Part shown: in pieces, positions 34,948-44,444 of the stretch
Layout of the letters: each line of letters starts with the position of its first letter
Numbering within the stretch: position 1 is the first letter of the stretch
Assembly (NCBI GenBank): GCA_041725895.1
Contig: JBGRQA010000028.1
Coordinates: 1-64,000 of the forward strand
Reading direction: 5' to 3'
Length of the DNA: 64,000 bases
Origin: JBGRQA01 sp041725895
Lineage (GTDB): Bacteria; Bacteroidota; Bacteroidia; Bacteroidales; Marinifilaceae
Notes under the pieces: model-generated
What the model saw: the letters and a program-made list of their open reading frames with translations, nothing else
What the model was told of the DNA's origin: nothing
Database searches by the model: none
Translations under genes and position numbers: made by a program

Positions 34948-35448
34948 ATGTAATTCATATTAGTGTTTTTAAATGTTGTTTTGAGGAATAAAAAGGAAGC
35001 GATCCTCTAGTGAGGAATAACTTACGTTTAGTTTTCAATTTCGCACCAAAATTTACATGGTCTAGCGTATAATTGTTCCCGAAAATTAGTTTTTCCCGGT
35101 CTTTTTACCTTTGAGTTTCCTGCTTCAATTGTTGCCAATTGCATATCCAGTGCTATTTTACAATTTGTAGGGAAAAAGAAACCCAGACTTTTGCGAACCT
35201 TTTTCCGGGGGTGATTCCCCCCCAAAACAATCACTTGTAAAAACACAATGGCACTTGTAGTTTCTGACGAATCCTATCTCTGTTGCAGATTTCTTAAATT
35301 GTTTCCATAGAACAAATTCTATTTTGCGGTTGTTGTCAATAGAATTGCGGTTGAAAATCGAGTTTGTTTGAGGTGTTGTAATAAACAGTAGAACAGTGAT
35401 TAGTGTTGCTTTGTTGGGCTGTGTGCAAAACAATGCGGGATGGCCTTT
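34948..35448. other. Intergenic region, about 500 bp, no gene seen
   Basis: Mixed AT-rich sequence with several short frames that show no signal peptide, motif or family pattern. No repeat family member or RNA fold was recognised. Confidence 0.4.
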
Positions 35449-35480
35449 TTTGGAATCTCTTAAAAATCTTTATAGATTTG
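35449..35480 (+). promoter_or_regulatory. Promoter upstream of the porin remnant
   Basis: TTTG (35449-35452), a 20-nt spacer and TAGATTTG (35473-35480) are a textbook Bacteroidota promoter. It would now transcribe the decayed porin frame and possibly read into the GNAT-racemase-BCCT operon. Confidence 0.7.
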
Positions 35481-35572
35481 TCGCACAGAAACAAATTACA
35501 AGTCAATTGAAGCTTTATTCATTAATATGAGTGCGCCGGATGTTGTGATGACCGAAAAAAACTACTCTATTT

Positions 35573-36246
35573 ATGAAGCAAGTTTTCTGTAAAGTTTTTA
35601 ATGTGTTAGTTCTTACCCTACTTGTTATAAACAGCAGTTATTCCAAAAATTCAAAACATCTTGAATTGGGAGGCGCCCTACGATCTAATTATCGGTACAA
35701 AGCATGGGATTTCAACAGTAAAGATGTTGGAGGCGATGCAGTTTTTGATGTTTTTCAGGTAAATGCAAAAGCCAGTTATTCAGAGCTATTTCATGATGCA
35801 GAATATCGTTTCTACTCGTCTGATTTTGGAGGGGGCATGTTGCAACATGGATATATTGGCTGTGAATTCAATCAGAACACACAAATACACCTTGGGGTGA
35901 GCCATGTTCCTTTTGGAATATTGCCTTTTGCTTTTCGCAGTTGGTTTTTCAATGTGCCCTACTGTTTAGGATTGGAAGACGACTACAATACAGATGTTCG
36001 AGTATTACAACTACATGCTCAAAGAGCCTAACGGAATGAATGATACCCCGACGAATGTAGCGGAGATGTTGATTGCCGCAGGTCCTGTTTATGCCTGTGT
36101 TGATTGTGCCTCATGTAAGAACCGCGACTTGTTGGGCCCGATAGGGTGTCTTTTGCGAAATTGCAGATCGTTACGGTTTGGGCTGTGGGGCCAAAGATCC
36201 GGAATGGCATTCCTGTTTCAATATCAATGTGGGCTACTATTTCTAA
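35573..36246 (+). pseudogene. Decayed outer-membrane porin-like gene
   Basis: The first 459 bp encode a signal peptide (ending NSSYSKN) and the start of a beta-barrel (LELGGALRSNYRYKAWDF, FDVFQVNAKASYS, IHLGVSHVPFGILPF), then hit a stop at 36029-36031. Downstream, another frame carries short porin-like pieces, and the last one (from about 36160) ends HSCFNINVGYYF-stop, an aromatic C-terminus typical of barrels. The pieces are in different frames and the middle of a normal barrel (roughly 200 or more residues) is missing. Frameshifts plus a deletion are the simplest explanation. Confidence 0.65.
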
Positions 36247-36265
36247 ATCGTATAAAAAGAAAGAT

Positions 36266-36715
36266 ATGATCAACCTTAAACTATTTACCTCATTTATGAA
36301 GCCCGATTCCCACGAGAGGGGAAAGCTTGTGGATTTTCTTTTTGAACATCTCGGGCAATATGGGGACCCAAAGGGCGATATTGATAAAGCAATTGCTTAT
36401 GCATTGAAGGAGCGTCCCTCGTTGGGAGGGTTCATTCTAATCTCTAAGGAGGATGAGCAAATTACTGGTACAGTAGTAGTAAATCAAACCGGGATGGAGG
36501 GATACATTCCTGAAAATATTTTGGTTTACATTGCCACTCATAAGGAATACAGAGGCAAAGGAATTGGAAAGAAACTAATGGAGAAGGCCCTTGAAATTGC
36601 CAAAGGGGACGTTGCATTACATGTTGAACCTGACAATCCAGCTCGTTTTTTATATGAAAAAGTAGGATTTTCAAGTAAATATGTTGAAATGCGTTTCCAA
36701 CCAAATAAAAAGTAA
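36266..36715 (+). CDS. GNAT family N-acetyltransferase
   Basis: About 149 aa from the ATG at 36266. A GTG 120 bp upstream lies inside the porin remnant and is rejected. The acetyl-CoA loop motif is EYRGKGIGKKLMEKALEIA, followed by ALHVEPDNPARFLYEKVGF. The stop TAA shares its last base with the start codon of the racemase (TAATG), so the two are translationally coupled. Its substrate may be the amino acid handled by the racemase (inference). Confidence 0.88.
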   Translation: MINLKLFTSFMKPDSHERGKLVDFLFEHLGQYGDPKGDIDKAIAYALKERPSLGGFILISKEDEQITGTVVVNQTGMEGYIPENILVYIATHKEYRGKGIGKKLMEKALEIAKGDVALHVEPDNPARFLYEKVGFSSKYVEMRFQPNKK

Positions 36716-37791
36716 TGGCTTTTATAACCCTAAATCCTCAAAAATTAAAAGAAAACTATTTGCATCTCGATAAACTGTTTCAGGCGAACGATATAGCCTG
36801 GGCCGTTGTTACCAAATTGCTTTGCGGAAATAAAATATTTCTCACTGAGTTGATCCAATTGGGACTTCGGCAGGTTTGTGACTCCCGGGTATCCAATCTG
36901 AAGACCATCAAATCTCTGAACCAGGATATTGAGACCATTTACATCAAACCACCTCCCAAACGGTCCATCAAGCAAATTGTTCGGTATGCCGATATTAGTA
37001 TGAATACCGAATTGGAAACCATACGCTTGCTTTCGGAGGAATCTGAAAGGCAGGGAAAAATCCACAAGATCATTATCATGATTGAATTGGGCGAACTTCG
37101 GGAAGGGGTGATGCGTGAGGATTTTATGGGATTCTATGAAAAGGTATTCGAACTTCCCAATATTGAAGTGGTGGGGATCGGAACCAATTTGACCTGTTTG
37201 TATGGGGTATTGCCCAACCACGATAAATTGATCCAGCTTAGTTTGTATGAACAGTTGATCGAGGCCAAATTTAAACGCGAAATTCCCTTTGTATCGGGAG
37301 GCGCCTCAGTAACCATACCACTAATCTATCAGAACTTGCTGCCTGCAGGGTTAAATCATTTTAGAGTGGGTGAAAGTTTGTTTTTGGGCACCGATGTTTA
37401 CAACAACAACACTTTGAAGGATATGCACAACGATGTGTTTCGGTTGTATGCCGAAATCATCGAACTGATTGAGAAACCACGGGTGCCCATGGGGGATATG
37501 GGAACCAACGTTGAAGGCGAAAGCTTTGAGTTCGACGAAAAGGATTTGGGCAACACTTCCTATCGTGCCATCCTCGATTTGGGGCTGTTGGATGTGGAGG
37601 AAAGTCATCTTAGCCTAATGGACTCCGACTTGCAATTTGCAGGGGCCAGCTCCGACATGTTGGTGGTGGACCTGGGAACCAATCAGAAACAATATAAAAC
37701 AGGTGACCTTGTTGAGTTAAAAATGGATTACATGGGAACCTTACGGGCCATTAGTTCCAAATATATCGAAAAGAAGGTGGTTGTAGAGTAG
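36715..37791 (+). CDS. PLP-dependent alanine/ornithine racemase family protein
   Basis: 358 aa with an alanine-racemase N-terminal-type TIM barrel. WAVVTKLLCGN carries the PLP lysine, and CDSRVSNLKTIK, IIIMIELGELREGV and FVSGGASVTIP follow. The residue order resembles ornithine racemase and YhfX-like proteins more than peptidoglycan alanine racemase. It sits between a GNAT gene (overlapping) and a BCCT transporter (68-bp gap), which suggests uptake and racemisation or acetylation of one amino compound. The exact substrate is unresolved. Confidence 0.85.
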   Translation: MAFITLNPQKLKENYLHLDKLFQANDIAWAVVTKLLCGNKIFLTELIQLGLRQVCDSRVSNLKTIKSLNQDIETIYIKPPPKRSIKQIVRYADISMNTELETIRLLSEESERQGKIHKIIIMIELGELREGVMREDFMGFYEKVFELPNIEVVGIGTNLTCLYGVLPNHDKLIQLSLYEQLIEAKFKREIPFVSGGASVTIPLIYQNLLPAGLNHFRVGESLFLGTDVYNNNTLKDMHNDVFRLYAEIIELIEKPRVPMGDMGTNVEGESFEFDEKDLGNTSYRAILDLGLLDVEESHLSLMDSDLQFAGASSDMLVVDLGTNQKQYKTGDLVELKMDYMGTLRAISSKYIEKKVVVE

Positions 37792-37859
37792 ATCAACCAA
37801 CCGTATCGAATGAAACGAATGACAAAATAAATCAAAGAAAGACAGAAGAGAAGGGGTGT

Positions 37860-39515
37860 ATGAGAAATAATATTGCAGAGAAGTTACGAAATCAAAACAC
37901 AGCGCCCAGGGCTATTGCCTGGGCAATAAAAAGAAACAGCAAAGAAGAGAAAGATTTTGTTCGGAGTGATCACAAATCGTTTTGGGGAATTAAAGCAAAT
38001 GGTCCGGTCTTTGTGACCTCCTTCCTGATAATTTTTGCATTGGTGGCAACCACAGTAATTGTGGGCAAACCAATGGAAGCAATTTTTGCAAAAACACAGA
38101 CTTACATAGCCAATAATGTGGGGTGGTTTTTTGTTCTGATCATGAATCTCTTCCTGGCCTTTGCCCTTTACCTTGGGTTCGGAAAATTTGGAAGAATTCG
38201 ATTGGGTGGCCCCGATGCCAAACCGGAATTTAGCAAGGGCGCCTGGTTTGCCATGTTGTTTAGTGCTGGTATGGGTATTGGTTTGCTGTTCTGGGGTGTG
38301 GGGGAACCCATATTTCACTTCGGACAGAATCCCTTTCAGCATGGTGGTTCCCCTGTTGAGGCTGCAAAATCAGCCATGGGGGTTACTTTTCTCCACTGGG
38401 GCGTTCACGGTTGGGCTGTTTATGGTATTGTGGGGCTTGCCCTGGCGTACTTTACGTTCAACAAGAAGCTTCCTTTAACCATTCGTTCCATTTTCTACCC
38501 TCTGTTCGGAGAAAGAATTTACGGATGGATTGGCGATGTAATTGATATTGTTTCGGTTATTGGAACTCTTTTTGGATTGGCTACCTCCCTCGGTTTTGGG
38601 GTGCAGCAGGTGAATGCCGGTTTAAACTACCTGTTTGGGGTGGAATACGGAACTACCTGGCAGATTGGCTTAATTGTTGTAATAACCGCATTTGCAACCC
38701 TTTCCCTGATTCTTGGGTTGGATAAGGGAATTCGTCGCCTGAGTGAATGGAACATGAGGTTGGCCCTGGTGCTTCTTATTTTTGTGTTACTTATTGGGCC
38801 AACTGTATTTGTTTTGAAAACTTTTGTTCAAAATATTGGTTACTATTTGCAGCACTTTATGGAATTAAGCTTCTGGACCGAATCTTATTCGGGTGTGAAG
38901 GAGAGTAAACACTGGCAGAATTCCTGGACCATCTTCTACTGGGCCTGGTGGATTGCCTGGTCTCCATTTGTGGGGATTTTCATTGCCCGTATTTCCAGGG
39001 GAAGAACCATTCGTGAATTTATCCTGGGTGTGATGCTTGTGCCAAGTTTGCTTACCTTCCTGTGGATTTCTGTTTTTGGGGGAAGTGCCATTTACCAGGA
39101 GTTGATGGGCAATGCTCAGATATCTCAAGCGGTAAATGCCAACATTGCCACGGCAATTTACCATCTGTTGGAGCAATATCCGCTGCCTTTCATTTCTTCT
39201 ATACTTACCGTTTTGTTAGTAGCCAGTTTTTTCGTAACTTCTTCTGACAGCGGATCGATGGTGGTGGATACACTTACCTCCGGAGGAAAGCTGGATGCAC
39301 CCCTGGGGCAAAAAATATTCTGGGCATCCATGGAAGGGTTAATTGCTGTTGTTCTCCTTTTGGGTGGAGGGTTGGCAGCGCTTCAATCCGCAACCATTCT
39401 TACCGGGTTGCCTTTTGCAATTATCCTACTGGTTATGTGCGTCAGCTTGTACAAAACTCTAAAGACCGATGTGGAATTAGACAAACAATTGAAATATGCC
39501 AAAAAAACGGAATAG
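37860..39515 (+). CDS. BCCT family betaine/choline/carnitine-type transporter
   Basis: 551 aa with about 12 transmembrane segments and the BCCT glycine-rich motif GMGIGLLFWGVGEPIFHF. Also present is the signature stretch WWIAWSPFVGIFIARISRGRTIREF. Members import betaine, carnitine, choline or similar quaternary ammonium compounds with Na+ or H+. The start at 37860 leaves a cytoplasmic N-terminal tail of about 45 residues. It is the last large gene of the GNAT-racemase-BCCT unit, and a small ORF overlaps its 3' end by 20 bp. Confidence 0.95.
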   Translation: MRNNIAEKLRNQNTAPRAIAWAIKRNSKEEKDFVRSDHKSFWGIKANGPVFVTSFLIIFALVATTVIVGKPMEAIFAKTQTYIANNVGWFFVLIMNLFLAFALYLGFGKFGRIRLGGPDAKPEFSKGAWFAMLFSAGMGIGLLFWGVGEPIFHFGQNPFQHGGSPVEAAKSAMGVTFLHWGVHGWAVYGIVGLALAYFTFNKKLPLTIRSIFYPLFGERIYGWIGDVIDIVSVIGTLFGLATSLGFGVQQVNAGLNYLFGVEYGTTWQIGLIVVITAFATLSLILGLDKGIRRLSEWNMRLALVLLIFVLLIGPTVFVLKTFVQNIGYYLQHFMELSFWTESYSGVKESKHWQNSWTIFYWAWWIAWSPFVGIFIARISRGRTIREFILGVMLVPSLLTFLWISVFGGSAIYQELMGNAQISQAVNANIATAIYHLLEQYPLPFISSILTVLLVASFFVTSSDSGSMVVDTLTSGGKLDAPLGQKIFWASMEGLIAVVLLLGGGLAALQSATILTGLPFAIILLVMCVSLYKTLKTDVELDKQLKYAKKTE

Positions 39516-39693
39516 TATTGACGAAAAAGAAATTTTGGAGTTTGTCAAAGGCAACCAACCAGTATACCTGGGAGTAATCATTGCAAAGTTCAATTTGTCC
39601 CATTTTTACGGGAGCAAAATGATTTTGGGCTTGATAAAGGAGGGGAAGCTTCAGCATGCCCCGGAAGGCAAGAAAATCGTTATGCCTTCGTAA
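39496..39693 (+). CDS. Small putative winged-helix protein, 65 aa
   Basis: It overlaps the end of the BCCT gene by 20 bp in another frame. The sequence (DEKEILEFVKGNQPVYLGVIIAKFN, then a second helix SKMILGLIKEGKLQHAPEGKKIV) fits a compact helix-turn-helix with a basic wing, but no family could be named. The start within the upstream gene suggests translational coupling. It could regulate the transporter operon. Its TAA stop lies in the sequence TAACG, next to the repeat-rich region. Confidence 0.5.
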   Translation: MPKKRNSIDEKEILEFVKGNQPVYLGVIIAKFNLSHFYGSKMILGLIKEGKLQHAPEGKKIVMPS

Positions 39694-39769
39694 CGTTTGG
39701 TAAGAAATATTGTATCCGGTATGCAGGTGCAAATAGAGTAAAATACACAGACTTCGCCATAAGGAGGCC

Positions 39770-39779
39770 CGTTAACAGC
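39770..39779. repeat. CGTTAACAGC box at left edge of the cassette-like region
   Basis: The 10-mer CGTTAACAGC recurs exactly at 48277-48286, where it forms the right end of the attC-like element. The two copies bracket the repeat-separated genes. Confidence 0.45.
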
Positions 39780-39886
39780 TAATTTGTTCAAAGCCTTTTT
39801 CCGAAGCATTGTTTGCCGGGTGCTCACCTCATGTAGGGAATGTTTTGTTGTTAGGTACGAACAGTACCGGTTTTGTCATATTAGAG

Positions 39887-39920
39887 AACCATCAGTCTAT
39901 TCTACAGACTGATGGTTTTT
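39887..39920 (+). terminator. Rho-independent terminator before repeat R1
   Basis: 12-bp stem AACCATCAGTCT / AGACTGATGGTT with a 7-nt loop and a T-run. It ends the BCCT operon before the repeat-rich region. Confidence 0.9.
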
Positions 39921-39929
39921 GTATTACAA

Positions 39930-40330
39930 AAAAGTTTGCTAAATTGATATTTTCCTTTGCGGTTTTTGCGAATCAGCTTAGCGATCTCTGCGTGAAACAG
40001 GAATTTTCGATTTCCAGTTCATACTGTTCCGGACCCAGAATCTTTAAGAAAGGGTATTCCGAAGTACAAATGGCCAGGTTCCGGGTGACCAATTCAAAAC
40101 GATTTTCTCTCCTTGCCACTTGATCCTTGTATCACTTGCTACTTACTTCTTGCCCCTTGCTACTTTTCCACTTGCATTTAAATTCTCTGGATTTAGTATC
40201 TTCAAAGGAATATTTTACTAATTTGGATGAATGTATTCAAATTTAGATCTACAACCCAGGCTCTTATTGATTTATTGGATAACTCCTTGAATTAGTTGTT
40301 GAGATATTTCCAGGATTGGAGAATAACAAA
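39930..40330 (+). repeat. Long intergenic repeat R1
   Basis: First copy of a degenerate repeat family that separates genes up to 48.4 kb. Positions 39964-40122 align over 159 bp with 41539-41697 at about 90% identity by eye (shared ...GCGATCTCTGCGTG..., GTTCCGGACCCAGA, GTGACCAATTCAAAACG). The right part (GAATATTTTACTAATTTGGAT, TTATTGGATAACTC) matches R3 and R5. A quasi-periodic CTTGCCACTTGATC-type stretch lies in the middle. No coding capacity. Confidence 0.8.
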
Positions 40331-40407
40331 CGCTTGAAAAATATAGTTAAATAGTAAGAATTTGAAGACAACCAACAAAAGCTTTGCAATGATTAAAGGA
40401 TTTCAAT

Positions 40408-40848
40408 ATGAGACTTGTAGCTAAAGCATCGATACAAATTCAAAAACCGATAGAAGAAGTTTTTGAAGGGATTGTTAATCCCGCAAAAATGACCAGGTAT
40501 TTCATTTCGGAAAGTAGTGGACCTCTGGAATCGGGGAAAGAAGTGATTTGGAAATTTCCTGAATTTGCAGACCAATACCCAGTGACGGAAATTAAAGTGG
40601 AAGCCAATCGTTCAATTTCATTTGTTTGGGACCCGGAAACTGTTGTAACCATTACCTTAGAAAACTTACCGGACAAAAGTACCCTGGTAAGAGTAGTCGA
40701 AAACGGAAAGGAACTCAATGAAGAGAACCTGGAATGGGTTTTGGAAAATACCGGGGGATGGGCTAATTTCCTTGCCTGTATGAAAGCCTATTTGGAGTAT
40801 GGAATACAACTTCGAAAAGGCGCATTTGATTTTATGAGAATAAAGTAA
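40408..40848 (+). CDS. SRPBCC/AHSA1-like domain protein
   Basis: 146 aa, Bet v 1-like fold of the AHSA1 type. IQIQKPIEEVFEGIVNPAKMTRYFIS opens the sheet, followed by GKEVIWKFPEFADQYPVTEI and a C-terminal helix GGWANFLACMKAYLEYG. Such proteins bind hydrophobic ligands or serve as stress-linked toxin/lipid carriers, and no ligand can be named. It is the first gene of the repeat-separated region and is followed 26 bp later by a DUF2200 gene. Confidence 0.85.
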   Translation: MRLVAKASIQIQKPIEEVFEGIVNPAKMTRYFISESSGPLESGKEVIWKFPEFADQYPVTEIKVEANRSISFVWDPETVVTITLENLPDKSTLVRVVENGKELNEENLEWVLENTGGWANFLACMKAYLEYGIQLRKGAFDFMRIK

Positions 40849-40874
40849 AAAAACCAGCATTAAAATATTCTAAA

Positions 40875-41246
40875 ATGAAAGTTACACCGGAACACAATGA
40901 ACGTATTGCAAAAATGACTTTTGCTTCAGTATATCCTCTTTATGTGACAAAGGTGGAGAAGAAAGGAAGGACAAAGGAGGAGCTGCTTCAAGTGATAGAG
41001 TGGTTGACTGGTTACAACGAATTAAGACTCCAGGAATTTATTGATGAGAAAGCAAGCTTTGAAACATTCTTTCAAAAAGCAAAATTGAATCCAAATGCCC
41101 ACCTCATTAAAGGAGTTGTATGCGGTTATCGAATTGAGGAAATAGACAATCCATTAACCCAACAAGTAAGGTTTTTAGACAAATTAGTAGATGAATTGGC
41201 TAAAGGTCGCAAAATGGAGAAAATTTTACGGGAAGAAAAAAAATAA
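40875..41246 (+). CDS. DUF2200 family protein
   Basis: 123 aa that match the DUF2200 pattern: NERIAKMTFASVYPLYVTKVEKKGRTKEEL near the start, VIEWLTGYNE, and HLIKGVVCGYRIEEIDNPLTQQVRFLDKLVDELAKGRKM at the end. Function is unknown. The family is small, cytosolic and often found with mobile or stress genes. It is co-directional with the SRPBCC gene and probably co-transcribed. Repeat R2 follows after about 265 bp. Confidence 0.85.
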   Translation: MKVTPEHNERIAKMTFASVYPLYVTKVEKKGRTKEELLQVIEWLTGYNELRLQEFIDEKASFETFFQKAKLNPNAHLIKGVVCGYRIEEIDNPLTQQVRFLDKLVDELAKGRKMEKILREEKK

Positions 41247-41510
41247 AAGCTCTATATGATTTACTCGCAAGCTCGTTAACATGATAGTAGTGGGTAAATA
41301 TGAATTGTGTTTGTTCGTAGTATATTTACACAAATCATTTCAATGTTCCGGATTGCATAAACTTCAATCGTAGCGCAACGGCATTGGCAATGCCGATTGA
41401 TTGGGATGATGGGGCACCGAGTGCCGTAGCCTTGATTTTTTATTCACTATAATAATTAGAGATAAAGATGTTCATGAACTCTCTACGCTCGGTTGCTTCT
41501 TTTGTGTTAT

Positions 41511-41845
41511 AGCAAAGTTAGCTAAATTGATGTTTTTCTTTTGCGAATCAACTTAGCGATCTCTGCGTGAGACAGGTTCTTTCGATTCCCAGTTCATCCT
41601 GTTCCGGACCCAGACTCTTTAAGGAAAGGTATTCCGAAGTACAAATGGCCAGATTCCGGGTGACCAATTCAAAACGATTTTCTCTCCTTGCCACTTGTCA
41701 CTTGCCACTAGCTACTAGTCACTAGTATCCCTTGCTACTTTCTTGCTTACATAAAAAAACTCCTGATAACTTCTCTTCAGCCCCGTATTTTGTTAACTTT
41801 GACGAAATTGTTTAGTTCTACATTCTTAAAATTTAGTAAAATATT
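41511..41845 (+). repeat. Long intergenic repeat R2
   Basis: Its left part is near-identical to R1 (159 bp). The right end (ACATAAAAAAACTCCTGATAACTT ... TATTTTGTTAACTTTGAC) matches R4 and contains a TAACTTTG -7-type box at 41794-41801, about 93 nt before the next gene. This copy could supply the promoter of the lipoprotein gene. Confidence 0.78.
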
Positions 41846-41893
41846 GGGGTTTAGGATTGTAGTTTATAGGGGTATAAAACGAATACATAAAAA

Positions 41894-42490
41894 ATGAAAA
41901 GAGTATTATTTCTAATTGTCTGTGCAGTTGTTTTTGTCGGATGCGATAAGAATGAAGTAAGTGAGAGTAACAGACCCTTGTTGAAAGATATGTTCAACGG
42001 GAAATACGAGTTGATATCCTCTGTTTCGGAGAAAGCTGTCGACTTAAATAACGATGGAACTTCATCAACGAATCTTCTCGATGAAAATTCTATGATTCTA
42101 TTTTCATCTGTGGAAATCAGAATACCTCGTGAAGATGATGTTTTTTTGGAAGAGAATGAGTTTGTCTTTTGTGAATTTTGGCCTACGGAGAATGACCATA
42201 GATTGGTGGATCGCGAAGTTTTTAAAGTATACAAAACCCGTATCTACAGTGGCGACTACGACATATACGGCAATATACTTATCGGTAGATTTGAGGATGA
42301 TTTAAAATCCGGCACATTCCAACAAACTTGTGCCGATGATGGTAAAAATACCTTAATTGAGCTGAAGTCCATTGATGTGATTGGAAATGAGACCATCAAG
42401 GTGACAGCCATTCGAAGATTATTCACCATGAATGGATGGGTTACCACAACAATTGAATCCTTGTACAAAAGATACACGCCCATAACCTGA
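41894..42490 (+). CDS. Hypothetical lipoprotein, 198 aa
   Basis: The lipoprotein signal MKRVLFLIVCAVVFVGC has its lipobox Cys at 17, followed by an acidic mature start (DKNEVSESN). The rest is beta-rich with no motif recognised. It resembles the many small Bacteroidota lipoproteins of lipocalin-like size, but I cannot assign a fold. It is a single gene between repeats R2 and R3. Confidence 0.75.
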   Translation: MKRVLFLIVCAVVFVGCDKNEVSESNRPLLKDMFNGKYELISSVSEKAVDLNNDGTSSTNLLDENSMILFSSVEIRIPREDDVFLEENEFVFCEFWPTENDHRLVDREVFKVYKTRIYSGDYDIYGNILIGRFEDDLKSGTFQQTCADDGKNTLIELKSIDVIGNETIKVTAIRRLFTMNGWVTTTIESLYKRYTPIT

Positions 42491-42599
42491 GGAATACAGG
42501 CACATACACCTTATAGCAAATTGGGGGTTGACAAGGTTGCAGATAGTTTCGAATTTTGTGCAACTTCTTTCGGTAAATTGGTCTCAATCCCCAACTTGC

Positions 42600-43060
42600 C
42601 ATAGTGCAAACCACCACCAACCCCAATATTAACATCCTACCCATCCGGTTTCCACCTTCAACCGCTCATAATTTTTTCACCTTCCTGCTTTTTTTGTAAA
42701 TTGAATAGCCATTGCACCCTCTATAGTAAACCACAGAAGTGCCAGCCTTGATAGAAGCCCGGTATTTGTTTGACCAAAGTAGGCAGGGATTCCGGGTGAC
42801 GAATTCAGAACGATTTTCGCTGCTTGGTACTTGTCCTTGTATCACTTGCTTCCAGAATTACCAACCACGAACTACTTGCCCCTTGTTCCTTTTTCGGCTT
42901 ACATAAAAAATCTCTTATTTAGTCTTTATAAACGAATATTTTACTAATTTAGATAAGTGGGATCCAAATTTAAGTGCACCAAATCAGTCCCTTGTTGTTT
43001 TATTGGATGATGATTTCCAGTAAACTTATTGGCGTCCCTTTAAAATGGCAATAATACTGT
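42600..43060 (+). repeat. Long intergenic repeat R3
   Basis: The left part (CCAATATTAACATCCTACCC, CAACCGCTCATAATTTTTTC) matches R6. The centre (TATAGTAAACCACAGAAGTGCC, GAAGCCCGGTATT) matches R4 and R5. The right part (ACATAAAAAATCTC, AAACGAATATTTTACTAA, TTTTATTGGATGATGA) matches R1 and R5. This is the most complete copy. Confidence 0.78.
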
Positions 43061-43191
43061 TGCTTACAGCCGGTAGCCTTCGTGCAGGAAGAGATGTTGA
43101 TCGAACAAAAGTTTGCTAAAGAGCTGAAATTCTGTTGGCCTAATTTTTCGTAAATTGATAGAAATAGACTCTAATAATAAATTTATAAATT

Positions 43192-43908
43192 ATGGAACAA
43201 ATTACAGAACATGAAGTTTTTAGTATGCCCAGAATTGGTGATGCTGCCCCGGAATTTAAAGCGGTAACAACACAAGGTGACATTAATTTCCCCGCTGATT
43301 ACAAAGGCAATTGGGTTATACTTTTTAGTCATCCTGCTGATTTTACTCCCGTTTGTACATCAGAATTTATGACCTTTGCTACATTGGAGGATAAATTTAA
43401 TGAAGCAAATTGCAAACTGGTAGGGCTTTCCATTGACGGATTGTACAGTCATATTGCCTGGTTGCGTACCATCAAAGAAAAGATTGAGTACAAGGGGATG
43501 AAAGACGTTGAGGTGAATTTTCCATTAATTGAAGATATTAAAATGGAAGTTGCTAAGAAATATGGCATGATTCAACCCAATGAGGATTCGACGAAAGCGG
43601 TTAGAGCTGTTTTCTTTATTGACCCCCAGGGGATTATTCGTACCATCATCTATTATCCACTTAGTTTGGGACGCAATTTTGATGAATTGTACAGGGTAAT
43701 CATTGCTTTGCAGGCAGCTGATGAATTTGGTGTTGCTACTCCTGCCGATTGGCGTCCTGGTGATGATGTAATAATAGGGCCTGCAGGTTCGTGCGGTACA
43801 GCAAAGGATAGAATGGAAGACAGTGAAATTGACTGTAAAGATTGGTTCTTCTGCACTAAGAAACTTGATAAGGATACCGTATTGAACAAAGTTTTAAAGA
43901 AGAAATAG
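43192..43908 (+). CDS. Peroxiredoxin (Prx6/archaeal-type AhpC-TSA)
   Basis: 238 aa thioredoxin-fold peroxidase with the peroxidatic Cys55 in HPADFTPVCTSEF and the longer C-terminal domain of the Prx6/archaeal branch (PADWRPGDDVIIGPAGSCGTAKDRM ... IDCKDWFFCTKK). Extra C-terminal cysteines are as in archaeal enzymes. It reduces H2O2 or organic peroxides in the cytosol. It lies alone between repeats R3 and R4. The coding sequence is intact and normally composed. Confidence 0.95.
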   Translation: MEQITEHEVFSMPRIGDAAPEFKAVTTQGDINFPADYKGNWVILFSHPADFTPVCTSEFMTFATLEDKFNEANCKLVGLSIDGLYSHIAWLRTIKEKIEYKGMKDVEVNFPLIEDIKMEVAKKYGMIQPNEDSTKAVRAVFFIDPQGIIRTIIYYPLSLGRNFDELYRVIIALQAADEFGVATPADWRPGDDVIIGPAGSCGTAKDRMEDSEIDCKDWFFCTKKLDKDTVLNKVLKKK

Positions 43909-44029
43909 AATTCACACAGCATTTTATTTGCTTATAATAGTATAAGTTTTTGAGAATTTAGTGCTGCTAAAGAGAAAGGCAAGGGAACCATTTGGGAATT
44001 GTCATAGTAAAATCGAATTCCGGGATAGC

Positions 44030-44300
44030 TACTTTGTCTTTTTACCTTTTCTCGCGTTTTTGTAAATTGTATAACAATTGTACCCACTATAGTAAACCAC
44101 AGAAGTGCCGGTAATAGAAGCCCGGTATTGGGTTGACAATAAAGATTGAAAGCATAATTAGTTCTTTGGTGACCAATGCAAAACGATTTTCTCTACTTGC
44201 CACTTGATACTTGCCACTAGCTACTTGCTTCACTTGCCACTTTCTTTCATAAAAAATCTCCTGATAGCTTTTTCCTGTGCCTGTATTTTGTTAATTTTGA
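44030..44300 (+). repeat. Long intergenic repeat R4
   Basis: It matches the centre and right parts of R3/R5 (TATAGTAAACCACAGAAGTGCC, GACCAATGCAAAACGATTTTC, CACTTGCCACTTGATACTTGCC, CATAAAAAATCTCCTGATAGC). It ends with TATTTTGTTAATTTTGATCC as in R2. A TAATTTTG -7-type box lies at 44292-44299. Confidence 0.78.
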
Positions 44301-44444
44301 TCCAAGAAATATGAAACAATAATATCTCGGTAATAATTTAGCCAAAAAGAGATATTTACCTTATCGATTGGAGTAGGAGAGATTCTAATAATCTGATGAG
44401 TAGGTGTTAGTTAATGAGAAGTAAATTAAGTAAGATTAATTGAA

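Noticed and set aside
36146..36265. N-terminal extension of the GNAT protein from a GTG
   Set aside because: The added 40 residues fall in the decayed porin and do not match GNAT proteins.
39691..39779. A second attC-like element after the 65-aa gene (TAACG ... CGTTAAC)
   Set aside because: Core-like ends are present, but the interior arms do not pair convincingly, so only the boundary box is reported.
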